Shown: piece by piece, positions 1 to 9,987 of the stretch | Numbering within the stretch: the stretch's first letter is position 1 | Layout of the letters: each line of letters starts with the position of its first letter | Assembly: GCA_963844855.1 (NCBI GenBank) | Contig: CAWJQP010000080.1 | Coordinates: forward strand, 558,001 to 622,000 | Source: DASQDN01 sp963844855 | GTDB lineage: Bacteria; Acidobacteriota; Terriglobia; Bryobacterales; Bryobacteraceae | Length of the DNA: 64,000 nt | Reading direction: 5' to 3' | Program-made: the position numbers and the translations under genes | The notes under the pieces: generated by a model | What the model was told of the DNA's origin: nothing | Database searches by the model: none | The model's input: the letters and a program-made list of their open reading frames with translations, nothing else

Positions 1-229
1 GGAACTTGAAGCTGGTATCTATGTGAAGAAGAGGAAATGGGATCGGTCCGGGGAAAAACGCCTTCTGCGCAAGCCGAAGCATCACAGAGGAATCTTTGCC
101 GATCGAATACAACATGACCGGCTTGGCGAACTCGGCTGCGACTTCCCGGAAGATGTGGATACTCTCAGCTTCCAGAGCGCGTAGGTGCGTCAAAGATCGG
201 GAACTTATGGCTTCAGCTACTGCGCTCAT
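1..229 (-). CDS. cysD: Sulfate adenylyltransferase subunit 2 (N-terminus, partial)
   Basis: This is the small, catalytic subunit of ATP sulfurylase, which makes adenosine 5'-phosphosulfate from sulfate and ATP in assimilatory sulfate reduction, normally in a complex with the GTPase CysN. Only the first 76 residues lie in the window; the gene runs off the left edge. Reading the minus strand from the ATG at 229 gives THLRALEAESIHIFREVAAE followed by the PP-loop motif SIGKDSSVM and PFPLLHIDTSFKF, which match the conserved CysD N-terminus closely. It is divergent from the M28 peptidase gene, with about 28 nt between the two start codons. Cytosolic. The family call is secure; the rest of the gene is not visible. 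Confidence 0.93.
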   Translation of the reverse strand, partial: MSAVAEAISSRSLTHLRALEAESIHIFREVAAEFAKPVMLYSIGKDSSVMLRLAQKAFFPGPIPFPLLHIDTSFKF

Positions 230-257
230 GTAACAGTGGTACTGGTCCTAGAATATC

Positions 258-1874
258 ATGCGAATCTGGAAGAAGTCTATCGGGATTGGGAGTATGGTTT
301 TCACGTGGCCTTCTATGGGGCCAGGACACTCAGGTCACAGGGGAGCCGAATCAAGGCTCATGTCCGATTTTTATCAAGCGATCTTTTGGAAGGACGGGGA
401 GTCGGTACGCGCGGCGGACAGCTAACCGAGGAATACATCGCAGCGCAATTGGCGGCGCTCGGCGCTCGGCCAGCCGGGGAGAACGGAACCTACTTTCAGA
501 AAGTGCCGATGATTGGCGTGCAAACAGCAGCCGGTATCGCAATTCGAAGTCATTAAAGACGGAAAACCCGTGAGCTTCAAGTGGCAGGACGAGTTCGTCG
601 GGACGACGCACAAGCAGCAGCCGGAGACAAAGTTCCAGGCCGAGGCGATTTTCGTCGGGCATGGCATCGTCAGCCGCCAGGAAGAGTGGGATGACTACAA
701 AGGCGTAGACGTCAAAGGCAAACTCGTCGTGCTTTTTACGAATGAGCCCCAGCCAGAGAATCCCCAAATATTTAAGGGCCGCACGCTGACCTACGCCGGA
801 CGCTGGGTGTACAAGTTTGAGGAGGCGGCCCGGCAAGGCGCTCTTGGGTGCGTGATTATCCATACGACTCCAACCGCAGGTTACGGTTGGGAAGTCGTGC
901 GCAACTCGTGGAGCAAGGAAGACCCGCAGATGCTCCTCGAACCGGGAAATTCACCCCTGACCTTCGCCGGGTGGTTAACGCAGGATGCTGGCGAGAAACT
1001 GCTCGCCCTGTCAGGACACTCCGTCGCAAGCCTGCTTCAGGCGGCGGACTCGAGGGATTTCAAGCCAATTCCTCTCGGCGTCAGTTTTCGTGGGAATCTG
1101 AAGTCGAACATCCGCAAGATCGAGAGCCGCAATGTTCTCGGAGTGATTCCGGGAAGCGATCCGAAACTGCGTGAAGAGTATGTGCTCTTCAGCGCCCATT
1201 GGGATCACCTGGGTATCGCCCTGCCCGTAAATGGCGATTCAATCTATAACGGAGCCATCGACAACGCTACGGGAGTGGGTGTAGTTCTCGAAACAGCACG
1301 TGTTTTCAGCGCTTTACGCCAGAAACCGAGGCGCTCGACCCTGTTCGCGTTCTGGACTGCCGAAGAAAGCGGCTTGCGGGGAGCTGAATACTATTCGCAC
1401 CATCCGCTTTTCCCTCCCGCTAAGACGGCGGTAAACATCAATTACGACGCGCTGTTTCCGTCTTCGCGCACACGCGACGTCGTTCTGACGGGCGCCGAGC
1501 GCACCTCGGTTTGGCCAACGGTACAGGAGACGGCCCAACGGTATCAGCTCAGTGTCGCTCCGGACCCGCGTCCCGAGCAGGGAAGCTACTACCGCTCCGA
1601 CAACTTCATGCTCGCGAAAATTGGTGTCCCGGCCTTCCGCGTAGCTCCCGGCAACCAAATCTACGGCAAGCCTGATGATTTTGCCGCGGCCGAGTTCACC
1701 GAGTACAACACCAAGCGCTACCACCAGCCGAGCGACGAATTTCGCGAAGATTGGGACTTCGCCAGTCTGGAGCATGCTGGCCGCTTCGGATTCACTCTCG
1801 GGCTGAATATTGGCAATCAGGAGCCGCTGCCGCGCTGGAATCCGGGTGATGAATTTGTAGTCTCCGGCCGGTAG
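258..1874 (+). CDS. Secreted M28 family metallopeptidase, frameshifted
   Basis: This is a zinc aminopeptidase-type M28 protein with an inserted PA-like region, probably exported. The zinc-site motifs are present: SAHWDHLG, IDNATG, AEESG, NYDAL and YHQPSDE. The reading frame is broken. IKAHVRFLSSDLLEGRGVG is read in one frame up to about 530, and QPVSQFEVIKDGK onward in the next, so one base appears to be missing near 530. Upstream, a plausible export signal (MRIWKKSIGIG, then FSRGLLWGQDTQ) can only be joined by one or two further shifts between about 290 and 340, so the ATG at 258 is my best guess for the start. A TAGAAT hexamer at 249-254 lies just before it. The substrate is unknown. Two other M28 genes occur in this window. 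Confidence 0.8.
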
Positions 1875-1946
1875 GCGCGATCCGGTTTAGCAGAAAGCAT
1901 TACGGCCTCGTCGTAACACGCGTCGAAAAAAAAACGTCTCTACTAC

Positions 1947-3170
1947 GTGGCCGAAATTAAGTACTTCATTTGCTGTACTGCTCTCGTGCTCACGGGTTGC
2001 GGCAGTAATGATAAAACACAGGCCGCTTCCCGTAAGGGTCCCAGCGAGACAACTGTAATCGTAGCTTCTGTTGAAAAGAAGTCAGTTCCGCTCGAACTCC
2101 GGGCAATCGGAAACGTGGAAGCGTTCTCGACTGTTGAGGTAAAGTCCCAGATCAACGGGCCGATTGCCCGCATGCTCTTTGAGGAAGGTCAGGACGTCCA
2201 AGAGGGACAAGTGCTCTTCGAGATTGACCCTCGTCCGCTTCAGCAGACCGTCCGCGAGATGGAGGCGGAAGTCGCAAGTCGCCGCGCGGCGCTGGCTCAG
2301 GCCGAAGCGAACCTAGAGCGCGATCAGGCGCAGGCGAAAAATTCGAGATCGCAGGCGGGACGCTCTGACGAGTTAACGAAACAGGGCATCATTGCGCGCG
2401 AGCAGAACGATCAATTTCAGACGCTTGCCCTGGCTGCCGATAAAGCTGTGGCCGCTACGCGCGCATCCATCGAGAGCGCTAAGGCGGCGATCCAAGGAGC
2501 CGAGGCCAAGCTAGGTGAGGCGCGCTTGCAACTCAACTACGCCACAATACGGGCGCCCATCAGCGGCCGGGCCGGCACGGTAAGCCGAAAGACCGGCAAC
2601 ATCGTATCGGCCAATGGCGATGCTCTCGTTATCATTAACCAGCTATCCCCTGTTTATGCCTCGTTTACGGTTCCGGAACAATCGCTTCCAGAGTTGCGCA
2701 GATACGCGGCAGGCGGCAAGCTTCGAGTGCATGCCATGCCCCAAGGCGCAGTCTCCGCAGCGGACGGAGCCGAAGGCGTTCTCGACTTTTTGGACAACAC
2801 TGTCGACACGGCAAGCGGAACCATCCTTCTTAAAGCGAAGTTCCCGAACAAGAACCGGCAGTTGTGGCCGGGACAATTTGTAAACGTAAGCGTCCGTCTA
2901 GCGAATCCCACCGAAACCGTCGTGCCTTCGTCCGCCGTCCGCACTGCGCAGCAGGGCAGCTACGTTTTTGTCGTAAAGCCCGACTCGACTGCCGAACAGA
3001 GGACGATCGAGACCGCCAGAAGCTTCGACGAACTCACCGTGGTGCAAAGCGGCCTGAAACCCGGAGAAAAGGTTATCGTGGAAGGACAGTTGCGAGTGAA
3101 GCCCGGCTCGAAAGTCAGGATCCAGCAACCCAAAGGCGAAGCCGACCGTGCCCGTACGAATTCCGATTAG
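1947..3170 (+). CDS. RND efflux periplasmic adaptor (membrane fusion protein) lipoprotein
   Basis: This is the adaptor subunit of an RND multidrug-type efflux system, linking the inner-membrane pump to an outer-membrane channel. It is 407 aa. The N-terminus carries a lipobox-like LTGCGSN, so it is probably anchored as a lipoprotein. A barrel-sandwich half-motif follows (VEVKSQINGPIARMLFEEGQ), then an Ala/Glu-rich coiled-coil hairpin at about residues 90-190, the returning half-motif (YATIRAPISGRAG) and a C-terminal beta-barrel (VPSSAVRT, GLKPGEKVIVEGQLRVKPG). The GTG at 1947 is the first start in frame, without a clear Shine-Dalgarno. The pump gene starts 15 nt downstream, so the two form an operon. 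No outer-membrane channel gene is in the window. Confidence 0.92.
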   Translation: MAEIKYFICCTALVLTGCGSNDKTQAASRKGPSETTVIVASVEKKSVPLELRAIGNVEAFSTVEVKSQINGPIARMLFEEGQDVQEGQVLFEIDPRPLQQTVREMEAEVASRRAALAQAEANLERDQAQAKNSRSQAGRSDELTKQGIIAREQNDQFQTLALAADKAVAATRASIESAKAAIQGAEAKLGEARLQLNYATIRAPISGRAGTVSRKTGNIVSANGDALVIINQLSPVYASFTVPEQSLPELRRYAAGGKLRVHAMPQGAVSAADGAEGVLDFLDNTVDTASGTILLKAKFPNKNRQLWPGQFVNVSVRLANPTETVVPSSAVRTAQQGSYVFVVKPDSTAEQRTIETARSFDELTVVQSGLKPGEKVIVEGQLRVKPGSKVRIQQPKGEADRARTNSD

Positions 3171-3185
3171 TCCCTGCAGGTTTAT

Positions 3186-6100
3186 ATGAACGTGACAGAG
3201 TTTTTTATCCGGCGGTCGATCACCACAACGCTATTAATGGCGGCGATCAGCATTTTCGGAGGAATCGCCTACTTTGGATTGCCAGTCAGCGATCTGCCGG
3301 CGGTAGATTTCCCGACGATTTCGGTTAGCGTTAGCCAGCCCGGGGCCAGTCCCGAGACGATGGCAAACACCGTGGCGACTCCCCTCGAACGCGAGTTTAC
3401 GTCACTGCAAGGGATCTCAACGATTAACTCGACCAGTAGCGTCGGGTCGACTAGAATTACGCTGCAATTCGACCTCTCCCGAAACATCGACGCCGCGGCC
3501 CAAGATGTTCAGGCGGCCATTTCGGCAGCGAGCCGCGATCTACCCCAGAACCTGCCTCGTCCGCCTTCTTTCCGCAAGAGCAACCCGGCCGACTCCCCCA
3601 TCATTTTCCTCGGTGTGAGTTCGGCGACGCTGCCGCTCTCGCAGGTCGACGAGTACGCTCAGGTGAATATCGCGCAGCGTATCTCTACCGTCAACGGTGT
3701 TTCTCAGGTCGACGTTTTCGGTTCCCAGAAGTATGCGGTTCGTGTTCAATTGGACCCCGACGCGCTCGCGTCGAGGGGAATCGGCATCGATGATGTTCGC
3801 ACCGCCTTGTCGCAGGGGAATTCGAATTTGCCCGGTGGTACGTTGAACGGCGCGACCAAATCCTACACCATCGAAACAACCGGGCAATTGACGTCGGCCG
3901 CTCAATTCCGGCCGCTGATTGTCACCTACCGAAACGGACGCCCGGTTCGGCTCGAAGAAATTGCGCGAGTCACGGACAGCGTCGAAAATGTCCGCAGCGC
4001 TAGCTGGTTCAATGGAGAACGATCCGTTCTCCTGGCGGTTCAACGCCAACCCGGGACGAACACCGTCGACATCGTCGACGGCATCAAGGCCATGCTGCCA
4101 CGACTGCAACAGCAGATGCCGGCGGGTATGGAGCTCGGGATCCTGTTTGACCGTGCACAGCCCATCCGTGAATCGATTCACGATGTCAAGTTAACGTTGC
4201 TAATAGCGATAGGGCTCGTTGTCGCGGTAATCTTCGCCTTCTTGCGCAACCCGTCCGCCACAGTGATTCCGAGTCTTGCTGTTCCGATCTCCATCCTCGG
4301 CACTTTCGCAGTAATGGATCAATTGGGATACACGCTCGACAACTTGTCAGCGATGGCCTTAACGTTATCAGTCGGATTCGTTGTCGACGATGCGATCGTC
4401 GTGCTTGAAAACATTGTCAGACATCGAGAGATGGGCAAGGGAAGAATGCAGGCGGCGATCGACGGATCGAAGGAAATCACTTTCACGATCATTTCGATGA
4501 CGGTGTCGCTAGTTGCCGTATTCATACCAGTCCTGTTCATGGGTGGAATCGTCGGGCGATTGTTGCGCGAATTTGCCGTTGTCATATCGGTAGCGATTCT
4601 GGTCTCCGGTGTTGTATCGCTCACCCTGACACCGATGCTTGGCAGCCGCTTCCTGCGGCACAAAAGCGGCGAGAAACATGGACCAGTGTTTCAGTGGTCG
4701 GAACGCCAGTTCGACCGAGTTCTCCACTTCTACGAGCGATCTCTGCATGGAGTTATGCGCTGGAAGCTCGCCACACTTCTGTTTTCCTTTGTCCTGCTCG
4801 GCGTTACCGGCTGGCTGTTCGTGAAAATTCCAAAGGGCTTCTTTCCGACTGAGGACACAGGGTTGCTGACGGCGAGTACGGAGGGCGCGGAGGACACTTC
4901 ATTCGAGCAGATGGTAGGGTACCAACAGCAAGTCGCTGCAATCGTGGCAAAGAACCCACACGTCGCGGCGCTCCAGTCATCGGTAGGCGGCGGAGGTGGC
5001 GGAGGTGGCAGCAGTTCAGGCAACACCGGCCGTATGTTCATTCGCTTGGCAGATCGGTCGACGCGGCCGCATGCTGACGTAGTTGTCCAGCAGTTGCGTC
5101 GTGAACTCGCGAGCGTCATCGGCGTGAATACGTTCATACAGATTCCGCCCGCGATTCGCGTCGGCGGCGGAATGAGTAAGAGCCTGTATCAGTTCACACT
5201 GCAGGATACCGATCTGAAGACGCTCTACGATTGGGCTCCGAAAGTGGAGGCTAGCCTGGCACGCGTTCCGGGCCTGCAAGACGTCACATCCGACTTGCGC
5301 ATCGCCAGCCCGCAGTTGACGGTTGAGATCGATCGAGATAAATCAAGGACCCTTGGTGTCACAGCAGCCGATATCGAGAACACTCTTTACAACGCTTACG
5401 GTCAGCGCCAAGTGTCGACTATTTACACGGCCAGCAATCAGTATTACGTGATTATGGAAGTGTTACCGCAGTATCAGCGTGACCCTCGCGCGCTTTCCAA
5501 GCTCTATATTCGAAGCAATCGGGCTCCAACCATCGATGGAGCATCGACGCTGGTACCTCTCGACGCGGTTGCCAAGCTGCGCCAGGAAGTTGCGCCCGTG
5601 CAAGTGGCGCACTTCGGCCAATTGCCCGCTGTGACGATCTCGTTCAACTTAGCGCCTGGAGTTTCCATCGGCCAGGCGGTAGACCGGATCGACGAGATGA
5701 TGCGCGACATCAATGTTCCTGCGTCTCTGACCACGACGTTTCAAGGTACGGCGCAGGCATTCCAGGAATCCCTTCGCAATACCTGGGTCCTCCTGGGCGT
5801 AGCGATCCTCGTCATCTATCTTGTGCTCGGCGTTTTGTACGAGAGCTACATCCATCCGATTACGATCTTATCGGGATTACCATCAGCCGCTCTTGGCGCG
5901 TTGCTTACGCTGATGATCTTTGATATCGACCTGAACATCTACGCCATCGTCGGTATTCTGCTTCTGATCGGTATCGTCAAGAAGAATGCGATCATGATGA
6001 TCGACTTCGCGCTGGAAGCGCAACGCAATGAGGGTAAAGCTCCGGCCGATGCGATCTTCCAGGGCGCAATCCTGCGATTCCGGCCAATCATGATGACGAC

Positions 6101-6353
6101 GTTGGCCGCTGTCTTCAGCACGCTGCCCATTGCCCTGGGACTAGGCGCCGGCGCAGATTCGCGAAAACCGCTTGGACTAGCGGTTGTTGGCGGCCTGCTG
6201 GTTTCTCAGCTTGTCACTCTGTATCTGACGCCGGTGGTGTATGTCTATCTGGAGAAGGTGCACGATAAGGTGCAGTCATCGAAAGACAAGCGCAAAGCCG
6301 CTAAGCGTCGTCGTGAGATTGAACTAGAGCAGCCGGAACCCGTACATCAATAA
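3186..6353 (+). CDS. RND efflux pump, HAE1-type inner-membrane permease
   Basis: This is a 1055-residue proton-driven RND transporter of the MdtB/MdtC/AcrB type. The N-terminus (FFIRRSITTTLLMAAISIFG, SDLPAVDFPTISVSVSQPGA) is typical, as are transmembrane helices near residues 10-30, 335-360, 385-480, 525-545 and 860-1030. The TM4 proton-relay motif VGFVVDDAIVVLENI and the TM10-11 motif GIVKKNAIMMIDFA are present. An unusual feature is a run of eight glycines followed by Ser/Gly at about residues 600-612 in the second periplasmic half. Its adaptor gene is directly upstream. A perfect inverted repeat lies 28 nt past the stop. The substrate cannot be told from sequence. Confidence 0.95.
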   Translation: MNVTEFFIRRSITTTLLMAAISIFGGIAYFGLPVSDLPAVDFPTISVSVSQPGASPETMANTVATPLEREFTSLQGISTINSTSSVGSTRITLQFDLSRNIDAAAQDVQAAISAASRDLPQNLPRPPSFRKSNPADSPIIFLGVSSATLPLSQVDEYAQVNIAQRISTVNGVSQVDVFGSQKYAVRVQLDPDALASRGIGIDDVRTALSQGNSNLPGGTLNGATKSYTIETTGQLTSAAQFRPLIVTYRNGRPVRLEEIARVTDSVENVRSASWFNGERSVLLAVQRQPGTNTVDIVDGIKAMLPRLQQQMPAGMELGILFDRAQPIRESIHDVKLTLLIAIGLVVAVIFAFLRNPSATVIPSLAVPISILGTFAVMDQLGYTLDNLSAMALTLSVGFVVDDAIVVLENIVRHREMGKGRMQAAIDGSKEITFTIISMTVSLVAVFIPVLFMGGIVGRLLREFAVVISVAILVSGVVSLTLTPMLGSRFLRHKSGEKHGPVFQWSERQFDRVLHFYERSLHGVMRWKLATLLFSFVLLGVTGWLFVKIPKGFFPTEDTGLLTASTEGAEDTSFEQMVGYQQQVAAIVAKNPHVAALQSSVGGGGGGGGSSSGNTGRMFIRLADRSTRPHADVVVQQLRRELASVIGVNTFIQIPPAIRVGGGMSKSLYQFTLQDTDLKTLYDWAPKVEASLARVPGLQDVTSDLRIASPQLTVEIDRDKSRTLGVTAADIENTLYNAYGQRQVSTIYTASNQYYVIMEVLPQYQRDPRALSKLYIRSNRAPTIDGASTLVPLDAVAKLRQEVAPVQVAHFGQLPAVTISFNLAPGVSIGQAVDRIDEMMRDINVPASLTTTFQGTAQAFQESLRNTWVLLGVAILVIYLVLGVLYESYIHPITILSGLPSAALGALLTLMIFDIDLNIYAIVGILLLIGIVKKNAIMMIDFALEAQRNEGKAPADAIFQGAILRFRPIMMTTLAAVFSTLPIALGLGAGADSRKPLGLAVVGGLLVSQLVTLYLTPVVYVYLEKVHDKVQSSKDKRKAAKRRREIELEQPEPVHQ

Positions 6354-6380
6354 AATTCCGTGGTGCGAATTTAGTTGTTT

Positions 6381-6412
6381 TTGTGGGGCGGCCAATCTTG
6401 GCCGCCCCACAA
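6381..6412 (+). terminator. Perfect 15-bp inverted repeat after the RND operon
   Basis: The arms 6381-6395 and 6398-6412 are exact reverse complements (GTGGGGCGGCCAA core) with a 2-nt spacer. It lies between the RND pump stop and the SNF2 gene, so it may end transcription of the efflux operon. However, it is followed by CATGTTTGG, not a T-tract, so it is not a canonical intrinsic terminator and may be a dispersed palindromic repeat instead. Confidence 0.5.
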
Positions 6413-6480
6413 CATGTTTGGTTACGGGGCAACTTACAAAACCAGTGGCATAGGACTGCTAAGCTGATAGGCTCCTCCGC

Positions 6481-9192
6481 ATGGGCTCAGTCTCTCTCGC
6501 TCCGGTCCTGACTCCGCACGGCCGTCTCGTCTTAGCCCAGCAGGCCGACGCGCAAAGCCTTGATGCAATGCTGGCTGGACGCTTGCGTGATGCTTTCGAT
6601 CGCGGCTCGGGCCATGGTCTTCTCTGGCTCGGAGCGAATGAAGCCGGGACAGCGCTTCCTCCCGTTTACTCCTACTGGCGAGAATTCGGCGCACGGTACG
6701 TGACGACCCTCTGCACACAACCGGATCTCGATGTGCAGCGAGAGAAAGCGCGCGTCCCACGCCCGCCGGACGAAGAGTTGGACTGGATGGTCCTGGGCGC
6801 TCCCCCCATGGTTGGCGCCGAGTATCTGACGGCGGCGGTCCTCGACGCTTTGTGGCGGGAACTGGACGCGGCCCTCGAGGTGGAGCTGTCCGAATCCAAA
6901 TGTGGAATACAGGAGTTTCTCAAGCGTCGGAACCCGGCGTGGAACCTGGTGGGCCGCGTCCACTTCAATGTTGCCGAGAACCGGAAGGATGCCGAGGCGC
7001 CGTTTGCCTTTCTCGCAACTTATACGACGCGGTTGTCCACGCAGGCTAAAGCCCAGCATCTACCGCTAGGTCAGGCTCTCCGCGAGTATGCAGGGGCGGC
7101 CAACAAAGACCGTCTTTTGTCGTTGCTGCTTCCCGTACAGCGAGCAACACAAAGTTGCCCGTGGTTGAAAGCGATGGTCGATCGAGGGGAGATTTTTCAT
7201 CCGCTGCGCTGGACGCCTGACGAAGCTATCCAGCTTTTGCGAGACATCCCGCAACTGGAGACCGCGGGGGTGATGGTCCGCATGCCCGCGGTATGGCGGG
7301 GCAATCGCCCACCGCGGCCGCGCGTGACGGGCACGGTTGGTGGCAAGGCTCCCTCGGGACTCGGCCAGGACGCGCTTCTCGATTTCCAGATGGAAGTGAC
7401 GCTTGACGGTGAACGGCTCACCGCCGATGAGATCAGTGCGTTATTGGCTAAATCTGACGGTCTCGCGCTGGTACGAGGGCGCTGGGTGGAGATCAATCGG
7501 GAACAACTGAGCCGGATGATCGAACGCTTCCGCGAAGTCGAACGTACGGCGGCTGCGAATGGTCTTGGTTTCGGGGAGGCCATGCGGATGCTCGCCGGAG
7601 CCGATGTCGCTGCCGATGATACCGCCGCCGCGGCAGCCCACACCGACTGGGCCCAAGTTGTCGCAGGCCCCTGGCTCGCGGAGACGCTGAAAGGGCTGCG
7701 CAGCCCGGAGGGATTAGCGCAAGTCGATCCTGGCGCCGCGCTGAAGGGGACGTTGCGGCCCTATCAGCAGGTGGGCGTTCGCTGGCTTTATCTTCTCGCC
7801 AGGCTCGGTTTCGGGGCGTGCCTGGCCGATGACATGGGATTGGGCAAGACCATTCAGGTGCTTTCACTGCTGCTCGTTCTAAAGCGCCAAACCAACGGTA
7901 AACAGGAGCCAAGCCTGCTCGTGGCTCCCGCTTCTTTGCTCGCCAACTGGGGGTCAGAGATCGAACGGTTTGCACCAGGGCTGAATGCGCTGATCGCCCA
8001 TCCATCCGCGCTTCCGGCGGCCGATCTCAAGACGCTTCCACCTGAGCGGCTACGGAATGTGGATCTCGTGATTACCAGCTACGGCTCACTGCTTCGCCTT
8101 CCATGGATCGCGGAGCGCTCCTGGAGGCTAATTGTGCTGGACGAAGCGCAGGCCATCAAGAATCCGGGCGCCAAACAGACCCGGACCGTGAAAAAACTCA
8201 GCGCTAGCGCGAAATTGGCCCTCACCGGCACGCCTGTAGAGAACCGGCTGGGAGATCTTTGGTCTATTTTTGACTTCATCAATCCGGGGCTGCTGGGATC
8301 GCCGAAGGAATTCACGAGCTTCACCAAACGCCTTGCGGAGAGGTCCCATGGTTCCTACGGCCCTCTGCGTGAACTCGTGCGGCCGTACATTCTGCGCCGG
8401 CTGAAGACCGACAAGACGGTCATCGCAGACCTGCCGGACAAAACCGAAATCAAAGCATTCTGCCAGCTCAGCCGCCAACAGGCCGCTCTCTACGAACAGG
8501 CGGTGCGGGAACTGTCTCAACAGCTCGCGGAGACGGAGGGGATACAGCGCAAAGGCTTGGTGTTGGCGTTCTTGATGCGGTTCAAGCAGATCTGTAATCA
8601 TCCTTCGCAATGGCTGGGAGACGGAGCGTGGAGCGAAGACGATAGTGGCAAATTTGCGCGTTTGCGCGAGATTGCCGAGGTGGTCGCAGCCAAGCAGGAA
8701 AAGATGCTGGTCTTCAGCCAGTTCCGCGAGGTGACGGCGCCCCTGGCCGCTTTCCTTGGCTCGGTCTTCGGAGGGCCTGGTCTGGTGCTGCATGGAGAGA
8801 CCGAGGTAAAAAAGCGCAAGGAATTAGTGCGCCGCTTTCAAGAAGACGAAGCGGAGCGGTTCTTCGTGCTTTCGCTCAAGGCTGGAGGCACTGGCCTGAA
8901 CCTGACGGCGGCCTCCCATGTCGTGCACTTCGACCGATGGTGGAACCCGGCGGTGGAGAATCAGGCCACAGACCGCGCCTTCCGGATCGGCCAGACCAGG
9001 AATGTGCTTGTGCACAAGTTCGTGTGTCGGGGTACTGTAGAAGAGAAAATCGACCAGCTCATGGACTCGAAGAGCCAGCTTTCGAGGGATTTGCTGGAAG
9101 GTGGCGCCGACCTGCTCCTGACGGAGCTGAAAGACGAGGAGTTGCTAAGGCTGGTGGCGCTCGATATCAACAAGGCGTTAAAGGAGTCGTGA
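6481..9192 (+). CDS. SNF2-family DEAD/DEAH-box helicase
   Basis: This is a Swi2/Snf2-type ATP-dependent DNA translocase of 903 aa. An N-terminal bacterial SNF2-associated region covers about residues 1-400, including DGLALVRGRWVEINREQLSR. The helicase core follows: Walker A ADDMGLGKT near 448, DEAQ near 552, and LTGTPVENRL. The C-terminal half has FSQFREVT, LSLKAGGTGLNL, FDRWWNPAVENQATDRAFRIGQ and the terminal VHKFVCRGTVEEKI. The next gene, a SWIM zinc-finger protein, starts 3 nt later and is surely co-transcribed. This pairing is common in bacteria, but its cellular role is not established; transcription recycling, chromatin-like remodelling and defence are possibilities. The ATG at 6481 is the first start and has no strong Shine-Dalgarno. 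Confidence 0.93.
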   Translation: MGSVSLAPVLTPHGRLVLAQQADAQSLDAMLAGRLRDAFDRGSGHGLLWLGANEAGTALPPVYSYWREFGARYVTTLCTQPDLDVQREKARVPRPPDEELDWMVLGAPPMVGAEYLTAAVLDALWRELDAALEVELSESKCGIQEFLKRRNPAWNLVGRVHFNVAENRKDAEAPFAFLATYTTRLSTQAKAQHLPLGQALREYAGAANKDRLLSLLLPVQRATQSCPWLKAMVDRGEIFHPLRWTPDEAIQLLRDIPQLETAGVMVRMPAVWRGNRPPRPRVTGTVGGKAPSGLGQDALLDFQMEVTLDGERLTADEISALLAKSDGLALVRGRWVEINREQLSRMIERFREVERTAAANGLGFGEAMRMLAGADVAADDTAAAAAHTDWAQVVAGPWLAETLKGLRSPEGLAQVDPGAALKGTLRPYQQVGVRWLYLLARLGFGACLADDMGLGKTIQVLSLLLVLKRQTNGKQEPSLLVAPASLLANWGSEIERFAPGLNALIAHPSALPAADLKTLPPERLRNVDLVITSYGSLLRLPWIAERSWRLIVLDEAQAIKNPGAKQTRTVKKLSASAKLALTGTPVENRLGDLWSIFDFINPGLLGSPKEFTSFTKRLAERSHGSYGPLRELVRPYILRRLKTDKTVIADLPDKTEIKAFCQLSRQQAALYEQAVRELSQQLAETEGIQRKGLVLAFLMRFKQICNHPSQWLGDGAWSEDDSGKFARLREIAEVVAAKQEKMLVFSQFREVTAPLAAFLGSVFGGPGLVLHGETEVKKRKELVRRFQEDEAERFFVLSLKAGGTGLNLTAASHVVHFDRWWNPAVENQATDRAFRIGQTRNVLVHKFVCRGTVEEKIDQLMDSKSQLSRDLLEGGADLLLTELKDEELLRLVALDINKALKES

Positions 9193-9195
9193 TCG

Positions 9196-9987
9196 ATGGC
9201 GGATTACTGGGGATGGAAGTCCTACACTCCCGTGGCAGAACGGCAACGGAAAGCAGCCAGAGAGATGGAGAAGCGCAAGAAGCAAGGGCAGGCCATCTCG
9301 CCGGTGATCATCGAAGGACGCGCCATCGTCAAGACCTTCTGGGGCAAAGCCTGGTGCGACAATCTCGAGCAGTACAGCGACTTTGCCAACCGGTTGCCGC
9401 GCGGGCGGACCTATGTGCGAAACGGTTCGGTAATCGATCTTCAGATCGCTCCTGGCACGATCCATGCTCTGGTCAGCGGCTCGGAGATTTACAAAGTCGC
9501 GGTGAAAGTTACTCCGGTCACCAAGAGTCGCTGGAAATCTATCTGTGCGGACTGCGCGGGCGCGATTGATTCGCTCGTCGAGCTTCTCCAGGGACGGTTT
9601 TCCAAGGGTGTCATGGAACGGATTTGCATGCAGAACACTGGCCTGTTCCCGTCGCCCAAGGAGATCAAGCTTTCGTGCACTTGCCCGGACTGGGCAGATA
9701 TGTGCAAGCATGTGGCGGCGGTGCTCTATGCCATCGGCGCCCGACTCGACCTGCAACCCGAACTCCTCTTCCGGCTGCATGAGGTGGACCAAGAGGAACT
9801 CATCGCCAAGGTTGGTAACACTCTGCCGCTGGCCAAGGAGGGACCGGCTGCATCGAAGATCCTGGGCAGTGAAGATCTTTCCGGTATGTTTGGCTTGGAC
9901 ATGGCTCAAGGGACTTCTGCCGAGGCAGGCCTGTCCGCTGTTACAGAGGCGAAGCCGAGGCGTCGAAAAGCGCGGGCCGGCCAGTAA
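9196..9987 (+). CDS. SWIM zinc-finger domain protein
   Basis: This is a 263-residue protein with a SWIM zinc finger, C-x-C-x(n)-C-x-H, seen as CTCPDWADMCKHVAAVLYAIG at about residues 160-180. The N-terminal part (FWGKAWCDNLEQYSDFANRLPRGRTYVRNGSV) is conserved in SWIM partners of bacterial SNF2 helicases. The C-terminus is basic (KPRRRKARAG). It begins 3 nt after the helicase stop, so it probably works in complex with it, binding DNA or protein. It ends at a bidirectional hairpin shared with the convergent slipin gene. Confidence 0.9.
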   Translation: MADYWGWKSYTPVAERQRKAAREMEKRKKQGQAISPVIIEGRAIVKTFWGKAWCDNLEQYSDFANRLPRGRTYVRNGSVIDLQIAPGTIHALVSGSEIYKVAVKVTPVTKSRWKSICADCAGAIDSLVELLQGRFSKGVMERICMQNTGLFPSPKEIKLSCTCPDWADMCKHVAAVLYAIGARLDLQPELLFRLHEVDQEELIAKVGNTLPLAKEGPAASKILGSEDLSGMFGLDMAQGTSAEAGLSAVTEAKPRRRKARAGQ

